DNA of 15,402 bases from CAYXZQ01 sp964469935 (lineage in GTDB: Archaea > Nanobdellota > Nanobdellia > Woesearchaeales > DSVV01): NCBI GenBank assembly GCA_964469935.1, contig CAYXZQ010000041.1:1-15402 (forward strand), in the 5' to 3' direction. Position 1 is the first letter of the stretch, and every line of letters starts with the position of its first letter. The notes beneath the pieces are model-generated. The model was not told the origin of the DNA. It searched no databases and saw only the letters and a program-made list of their open reading frames with translations. Of this stretch, positions 11,983 to 15,402 are shown in pieces. The position numbers and the translations under genes were made by a program.

Positions 11983-12408
11983 TCACCTCAGTCCTGTGCT
12001 GCCGAACCCTCCTGTGTTCCTCGAGGTCTCATCCAGCTCTTCTGCCTCTACAATCTTCGGCATCGCGACCGGCTGTATCAGCATCTGGGCAATCCTCATG
12101 TTCTTCTCGACACTGAACTCCTCTGCGCCCAGGTTGACCATCACGACACCTATCTCGCCCCTGTAGCCTGAGTCGATTACTCCTGCAAGGACATGGAGCG
12201 AGTGCTTTGCCGCAAGGCCGGAGCGGTCCCAAATCAGCCCTGCAAAGCCCCGGGGTATGGCCATCGAGAGGCCTGTCTTTATTATCACCTTCTCTTTTGG
12301 CTTAATCGTCTTTTCCTCGGAAGAACGAAGGTCGAATGCAGCATCGTAATCGTGGACGAACGCGGGTTTCTCCACAGTCTTGTCAAGTCTTTTTATCTTG
12401 AGTTCCAA
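11983..12408 (-). CDS. dut: dUTP diphosphatase, trimeric type
   Basis: The enzyme hydrolyses dUTP to dUMP and pyrophosphate, keeping uracil out of DNA and supplying dUMP for thymidylate. All five motifs of trimeric dUTPases are present in the 141 residues: DAAFDLRSS (22-30), WDRSGLA (60-66), VLAGVIDSGYRGEIGVV (73-89) with the catalytic Asp D79, RIAQMLI (105-111) and the C-terminal RNTGGFGSTG (130-139) that closes the site. dCTP deaminase relatives lack this exact motif V, so dUTPase is preferred. The start is TTG at 12408: GGGAGTGA (12415-12422) lies six bases ahead, and in-frame stops lie directly upstream. The leader is about 13 nt from a TATA box at 12444-12453. Confidence 0.93.
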   Translation of the reverse strand: MELKIKRLDKTVEKPAFVHDYDAAFDLRSSEEKTIKPKEKVIIKTGLSMAIPRGFAGLIWDRSGLAAKHSLHVLAGVIDSGYRGEIGVVMVNLGAEEFSVEKNMRIAQMLIQPVAMPKIVEAEELDETSRNTGGFGSTGLR

Positions 12409-12414
12409 GTATCA

Positions 12415-12455
12415 TCACTCCCGGAAATTTTACAGACCCTATCATTTATAAAATA
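12415..12455 (-). promoter_or_regulatory. TATA promoter and Shine-Dalgarno of dut
   Basis: Minus-strand TTTATAAATG (12444-12453) predicts a transcript start near 12421. The strong Shine-Dalgarno GGGAGTGA at 12415-12422 sits at or next to that end and six bases from the TTG start. A rare leadered gene in this window, using a non-ATG start. Confidence 0.6.
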
Positions 12456-12475
12456 TATCAATGTGAAAAATATAT

Positions 12476-12490
12476 TTCTAAAAATGAAAA
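12476..12490 (-). terminator. T-rich terminator after the PepSY-like gene
   Basis: Directly after the stop codon (12491-12493) the minus strand reads TTTTCATTTTTAG, an oligo-T stretch without hairpin, before the dut promoter. Confidence 0.4.
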
Positions 12491-12964
12491 TCAGAAACTA
12501 ACCAATGAAGCGAGGTCATGGCTGATGATGTCGCCCGAGCCAGCGTCGATCTTTATGTTCAGGGTGTTAAACGCCCTCGTGAAATACGTCAGGTTGTAGA
12601 CCATCCTGCCGCCTATCTCCTGGAGGAGGAGCATCTCCTTGTCAGGTATCTCGGAGGGATATCTCTCCTTCCTGAAATCCACCGCTATCCTGCTCGCCTC
12701 CGGCTTGTCGATGGAGACATTGTCGAGCCTGAGCCTCCTCACCCTCTGCTTCTCCTTGAAGACGTCTGACGCAGGGTTTATGACTATGCTCTCGCCCAGG
12801 TCGAATGTGATTATCTTGTCGACCTCGTCATTGTAGTAGCCCACCTGCGGAGGATGGCCTGTCATGTAGAAGACATGCACGATGTAGAAGCCCCTGTTCT
12901 TGTCAGCCCATCCCCTGTACTCGTCAGAGCCTTCGAGGCCTTTTACAAGCTCCTTTATCTCCAT
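12491..12964 (-). CDS. uncharacterised cytosolic protein with PepSY-like end
   Basis: A 157-residue soluble protein with no signal peptide or membrane helix. It opens with a helix (ELVKGLEGSDEYRGWADKN, 4-22) and a strand-rich part (GFYIVHVFYMTGHPPQVGYYNDEVDKIITFDL, 25-56). The C-terminal half has ILLLQEIGGRMVYNLTYFTRAFNTLNIKIDAGSGDIISH (about 112-150). The closing NIKIDAGSGDI motif is like the strand-turn of PepSY domains, which often act in inhibition or folding of peptidases, but here the domain is cytosolic and unassigned. I have the impression of a recurring family in small archaeal genomes; that is memory, not shown here. A TATA box 26 nt upstream gives a leaderless start. It is unrelated in sequence to the gene upstream of it. 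Confidence 0.65.
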   Translation of the reverse strand: MEIKELVKGLEGSDEYRGWADKNRGFYIVHVFYMTGHPPQVGYYNDEVDKIITFDLGESIVINPASDVFKEKQRVRRLRLDNVSIDKPEASRIAVDFRKERYPSEIPDKEMLLLQEIGGRMVYNLTYFTRAFNTLNIKIDAGSGDIISHDLASLVSF

Positions 12965-12984
12965 GGGAAGATTATAAAAGCCCG

Positions 12985-12996
12985 ATGTATAAAAAG
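12985..12996 (-). promoter_or_regulatory. TATA promoter of the PepSY-like gene
   Basis: Minus-strand CTTTTTATACAT, centre about 12990, 26 nt upstream of the ATG at 12964. A second AT-rich word (CTTTTATAAT, 12971-12980) is too close to the ATG to serve. Confidence 0.6.
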
Positions 12997-13018
12997 CTTT
13001 GGATTGTGCCTGGAATCC

Positions 13019-13894
13019 TCAATTGGATTTGAAATTGATCAGCCTGTGGATATGTCGGACCCCTTTCCTGTAGATGTCAACATCCTCCCCGCACCCGATC
13101 CTGTATGAGACGAAAAGCTCTTCTAAGTTTTCTGCCATTATCTTCATGGCGTTCTTCTCATCACCCCCTATGAGATAGAACAGCCTCTTTGCAGCCTTCA
13201 ATATTGCCGGATATGCCCTTTCCTTGTAATCCGCAAGCCTTTGCTGCAATGCACTGTCCTCGTTGCTGATTTCAATATGGTCAGACGGGATCTGGACGCC
13301 CTTCTCATAGTGGTTCATGATAACCATTACCATGTTGTGGAAAACCGCTTTATAGAGCACGGAGCTTTCCTTTCCCATCGGGACGATCCTGCCCAGGTCA
13401 TAGAAATCCTTTGCAGACGGCAGAAGAAGCCTGTCGAGCCCCTCGCCAATGGCTTGATAAAGGGCTTCATAGCCCCCCGTGTCCTTCTCAAAATCCTCAA
13501 AATGCACCCTTCTCTCGCTTATGAGGAAGCTCTCGCCCATGTACCTGTCATAGCGGACATAGACCTGCTTTTTGCCCTTCTCGAAACACGGCCCGCCGAT
13601 GTTCTCTACCCTTTCATAGCCCTGTGAAGCGTAGAATCCCGAGATGGTCTCTTCAAGCTGGGCCTCTGTGAACCCGATGCGGGGCACCAGCACAAAGGAG
13701 TCGGCAAAATCCTCGACCCTCCTTATCCCGTTCACCTCTAGGCTCTCGGACAGGAGCTGTTCAAGGTCGCTCCACGGCCCAACATAAGCTGAATAGAGCT
13801 CGTCGAAATCAGGGGTGCTGAGTTTCGACTGGTCAAATGCTTCTCCGCCGTTCCGGCTAATAAGATGGTCCCTGAGCCTGTTGTCGATGCCCAT
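13019..13894 (-). CDS. uncharacterised protein, 291 aa
   Basis: I do not recognise this protein. It is soluble, acidic and lacks a signal peptide or membrane helix. The N-terminal half (1-130) mixes helix and strand, with FVLVPRIGFTEAQLEETISGFYASQGYERVENIG (67-100) and GKKQVYVRYDRYMGESFLISERRVHFEDFEK (about 106-136), suggestive of an alpha/beta fold. The C-terminal half (about 140-291) looks all-helical: LYQAIGEGLDRLLLPSAKDFYDLGRIVPMGKESSVLYKAVFHNMVMVIMNHYEKG, then a second helical run containing AYPAILKAAKRLFYLIGG and MAENLEELFVSYRIGCGEDVDIYRKGVRHIHRL. A TATA box 27 nt upstream makes it leaderless. It stands as a separate transcript ahead of the PepSY-like gene. Codon use matches the neighbours, so no sign of recent transfer. 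Confidence 0.7.
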   Translation of the reverse strand: MGIDNRLRDHLISRNGGEAFDQSKLSTPDFDELYSAYVGPWSDLEQLLSESLEVNGIRRVEDFADSFVLVPRIGFTEAQLEETISGFYASQGYERVENIGGPCFEKGKKQVYVRYDRYMGESFLISERRVHFEDFEKDTGGYEALYQAIGEGLDRLLLPSAKDFYDLGRIVPMGKESSVLYKAVFHNMVMVIMNHYEKGVQIPSDHIEISNEDSALQQRLADYKERAYPAILKAAKRLFYLIGGDEKNAMKIMAENLEELFVSYRIGCGEDVDIYRKGVRHIHRLINFKSN

Positions 13895-13914
13895 TTCCTA
13901 CTAAGAAGTGATTA

Positions 13915-13927
13915 GTATATTTAAATT
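13915..13927 (-). promoter_or_regulatory. TATA promoter of the 291-aa protein gene
   Basis: Minus-strand AATTTAAATATAC, centre about 13921, 27 nt upstream of the ATG at 13894. It starts within a base of the phosphoesterase stop codon, showing how tightly the genes are packed. Confidence 0.65.
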
Positions 13928-15001
13928 TTATGCAGGCACGAGGTCGAGCTTTGTTATCTCGCTCCTTGAGCCGAGCCTCATCGGAGGCCCCCATGTCCCT
14001 GTGCCGGGCGAGACGTACAGGTACATCCCATTGTATTCATGCAGGCCCTTTATGTACTTGTAGAAAATATTTATGAAGAAATTGAACGGGAATAGCTGGC
14101 CGTCATGGGTGTGGCCTGAGAGCTGTAGCGAGATGTTGTTTTCTGCTGCATCGTCCAATAATGCTGGCTGGTGGCGAAGGAGGATTGTCGGGATGGACCT
14201 GTTGTAGCTGATGTCCTCGAGCCTCGCATGCCTGTTCGAGTTGCCCGGGTCATCGACGCCTATGAGCTGGATGCCGTCGACTTTCACTGACCTGTTGCGC
14301 AGGATCGTGACATCCGAGCCGTTTAGCACGGCTATTGTCTCCTTTATCCCTGCATAGACCTCGTGGTTTCCAGTGACAAAGTATGTCGGGGCCTTTATGT
14401 TCTTGAGGTATGCGTATGTATCCTTGTGGACCTCGCCTGTGCTGTCGACGAGGTCGCCTGTGATGACCACAATGTCGGGTCCCAGGCTGTTTGTCATCTC
14501 CACCACCTTCCTGAGAAAGCCTGAATTGTGGATGGTGCCCACGTGCATGTCTGTGAGCTGGACTATTGTTAGGTCTTTTTTCAGCCCCTTTATCGGGACC
14601 TGCACGGTCTTGGTGGTTATGAACATGGCGTTTAGGACCGAGAATATCGTCAGGGCGACTGCGATGCTCACAATGAGCATCCCGTACATGACAGGGTCGA
14701 GTTTTATGAAGAATTTCAGGATCTCGAATATAAGAGTCAGGGCGAACAGGAACCACAGGGTGCCGAGCCATGTCGCTGATATGGCGTAGAATATCCTTGT
14801 TATCGAGTTTGTCGAGAACCTCTCGATTATGCTCATGAGGGGGAACGAAAGGGCGAGCACAGCCATGATGATGTAGAGAAGCAGCCTTCTCTGTATGCTG
14901 AAGAGCGATGCCAGGCGGGTGAACACGTAGAAATGCAGGGTGAGATACACTGCAAAGAAGATTGCGAAGAATATCACGAACTGAAGGATACGGTTCATCA
15001 T
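13928..15001 (-). CDS. membrane-bound calcineurin-like metallophosphoesterase
   Basis: Four membrane helices (about 5-27, 39-59, 70-98, 104-125) are followed by a calcineurin-like phosphoesterase domain of the YaeI/YkuE type. All metal and catalytic motifs are present: TDMHVG (D151, H153), GDLVD (D183), GNHE (N212, H213), LLRHQP (H277) and SGHTHDGQ (H297, H299), followed by VSPGTGTWGPPMRLGSRSEIT near the end, typical of the family. YkuE-type enzymes act at the membrane, some on lipid head groups such as UDP-diacylglucosamine; the substrate here is unknown. Total 357 residues, normal for the four-helix type. Its ATG overlaps the upstream oxidoreductase stop by one base (TAATG), so the two are co-transcribed. 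A second in-frame ATG follows immediately. Confidence 0.88.
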   Translation of the reverse strand: MMNRILQFVIFFAIFFAVYLTLHFYVFTRLASLFSIQRRLLLYIIMAVLALSFPLMSIIERFSTNSITRIFYAISATWLGTLWFLFALTLIFEILKFFIKLDPVMYGMLIVSIAVALTIFSVLNAMFITTKTVQVPIKGLKKDLTIVQLTDMHVGTIHNSGFLRKVVEMTNSLGPDIVVITGDLVDSTGEVHKDTYAYLKNIKAPTYFVTGNHEVYAGIKETIAVLNGSDVTILRNRSVKVDGIQLIGVDDPGNSNRHARLEDISYNRSIPTILLRHQPALLDDAAENNISLQLSGHTHDGQLFPFNFFINIFYKYIKGLHEYNGMYLYVSPGTGTWGPPMRLGSRSEITKLDLVPA

Positions 15002-15402
15002 TACCTCTTCTTGCCGGGGAGCTCCCAGGGCTCGATCCTGATCCTCTTTCCCTTGATTCCCATCTTCTTTAGCATATTCTTCATCGCCTTTGTCATGGGC
15101 GGGGGACCGCAGATGAACCAGAGCCTGTCTTTGGGGACTTTAACGTGCCTTTCAACCATGCTCTCGTCGATGAAGCCTGACTCGCCCTGCCAGGTCTCAG
15201 GGACATCGTCTGTCAATGTGTGCACTATGGATATGTTGCTGTTCTTTATGGAGCCGAAATATTCCTTGTAGATTATGTCTGCCTCGGTCCTGTTCGAGTA
15301 GAGGAGGGTGATGTTATTTGTCAGATTCTTATCTATTGCGTATCTTATGGAACTCATGAACGGGGTTATTCCTGACCCGCCTGAGATGAAGACGATGTCA
15401 TC
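15001..15402 (-). CDS. flavin/NAD(P) oxidoreductase, C-terminal part (cut by window edge)
   Basis: The last 133 residues of a ferredoxin-NADP reductase-like protein. The open frame runs to the final base of the window without a start, so the gene continues beyond it. The visible part is the NAD(P)-binding half: ISGGSGITPFMSSIRYA (about 6-22 of the fragment) for the pyrophosphate loop, ITLLYSNRTEADIIYKEYF, and FICGPPPMTKAMKNMLKKMGI (about 101-121), where CGPPPM is a family mark. The FAD-binding barrel would lie outside. It ends ELPGKKR without the terminal aromatic residue typical of plant-type reductases. The direct TAATG overlap with the membrane phosphoesterase gene points to an operon; a link to membrane redox or lipid metabolism is only a guess. 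Confidence 0.85.
   Translation of the reverse strand, partial: DDIVFISGGSGITPFMSSIRYAIDKNLTNNITLLYSNRTEADIIYKEYFGSIKNSNISIVHTLTDDVPETWQGESGFIDESMVERHVKVPKDRLWFICGPPPMTKAMKNMLKKMGIKGKRIRIEPWELPGKKR

Noticed and set aside
14250..14771. 173-aa Arg/His-rich frame on the minus strand
   Set aside because: It runs in another frame inside the metallophosphoesterase gene, whose motifs all lie in the main frame.

Overview
The window reads as a compact archaeal chromosome segment. Diagnostic content: an archaeal eIF5A with the hypusine loop PGKHGHAK, a 53-residue zinc-ribbon ribosomal protein L40e, a Trm-G10-type tRNA guanine methyltransferase, a SPOUT-type 2'-O-methyltransferase, heavy use of AGG (Arg) and ATA (Ile) codons, and BRE/TATA-type promoters. 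For most genes the TATA box is centred 25-28 nt upstream of the ATG, so most transcripts should be leaderless. Several conserved but uncharacterised small-genome-archaeal style proteins suggest a DPANN lineage (Woesearchaeota/Pacearchaeota-like). That placement is inference; no rRNA or other formal marker is present. I saw no mobile element, CRISPR array or tRNA.

Layout. 1-356 is AT-rich with one doubtful ORF and a good promoter for the next gene. 357-2232 (+) holds a compact GH15/phosphorylase-kinase-like (alpha/alpha)6 hydrolase and a JAMM/MPN-like protein, separated by a hairpin followed by a T tract. 2256-3707 (-) holds a protein-isoaspartate methyltransferase and a two-helix RCK membrane protein that looks like a K+ channel but has no TVGYGD filter. 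3741-4113 is a non-coding stretch packed with inverted repeats between two divergent promoters. 4146-5804 (+) is an unusual fusion: a degenerate PEP-synthase ATP-grasp domain, a long acidic linker and a C-terminal HEPN-like helical domain. 5814-6755 (-) is the Trm-G10 methyltransferase. 6844-7885 (+) is a two-gene operon of a winged-helix protein and a Yip1-like membrane protein. 7857-8549 (-) is a TrmJ-like methyltransferase.

8597-10398 (-) is an operon in the order eIF5A, L40e, site-2 protease with PDZ domain. 10452-10613 (-) is a 53-aa basic microprotein with its own TATA box. 10700-11074 (+) is an N-terminally anchored, cysteine-rich exported protein. 11064-11804 (-) is an NrdG-like radical SAM activase. 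11884-12408 (-) is dUTPase with a translationally coupled 30-aa ORF. 12491-13894 (-) holds two conserved-looking proteins of unknown function, one PepSY-like. 13928-15402 (-) is a membrane metallophosphoesterase overlapping by one base the end of a flavin/NAD(P) oxidoreductase that runs off the window.

How it works together: information-processing genes (translation factor, ribosomal protein, two tRNA methyltransferases), nucleotide hygiene (dUTPase, possible ribonucleotide reductase activase), protein repair (PCMT) and envelope functions (S2P, Yip1-like, RCK protein, phosphoesterase, Cys-rich protein) sit in short transcription units, each with its own promoter. The most novel-looking items are the ATP-grasp/HEPN-like fusion, the filterless RCK channel homologue and the hairpin-dense intergenic element between them.
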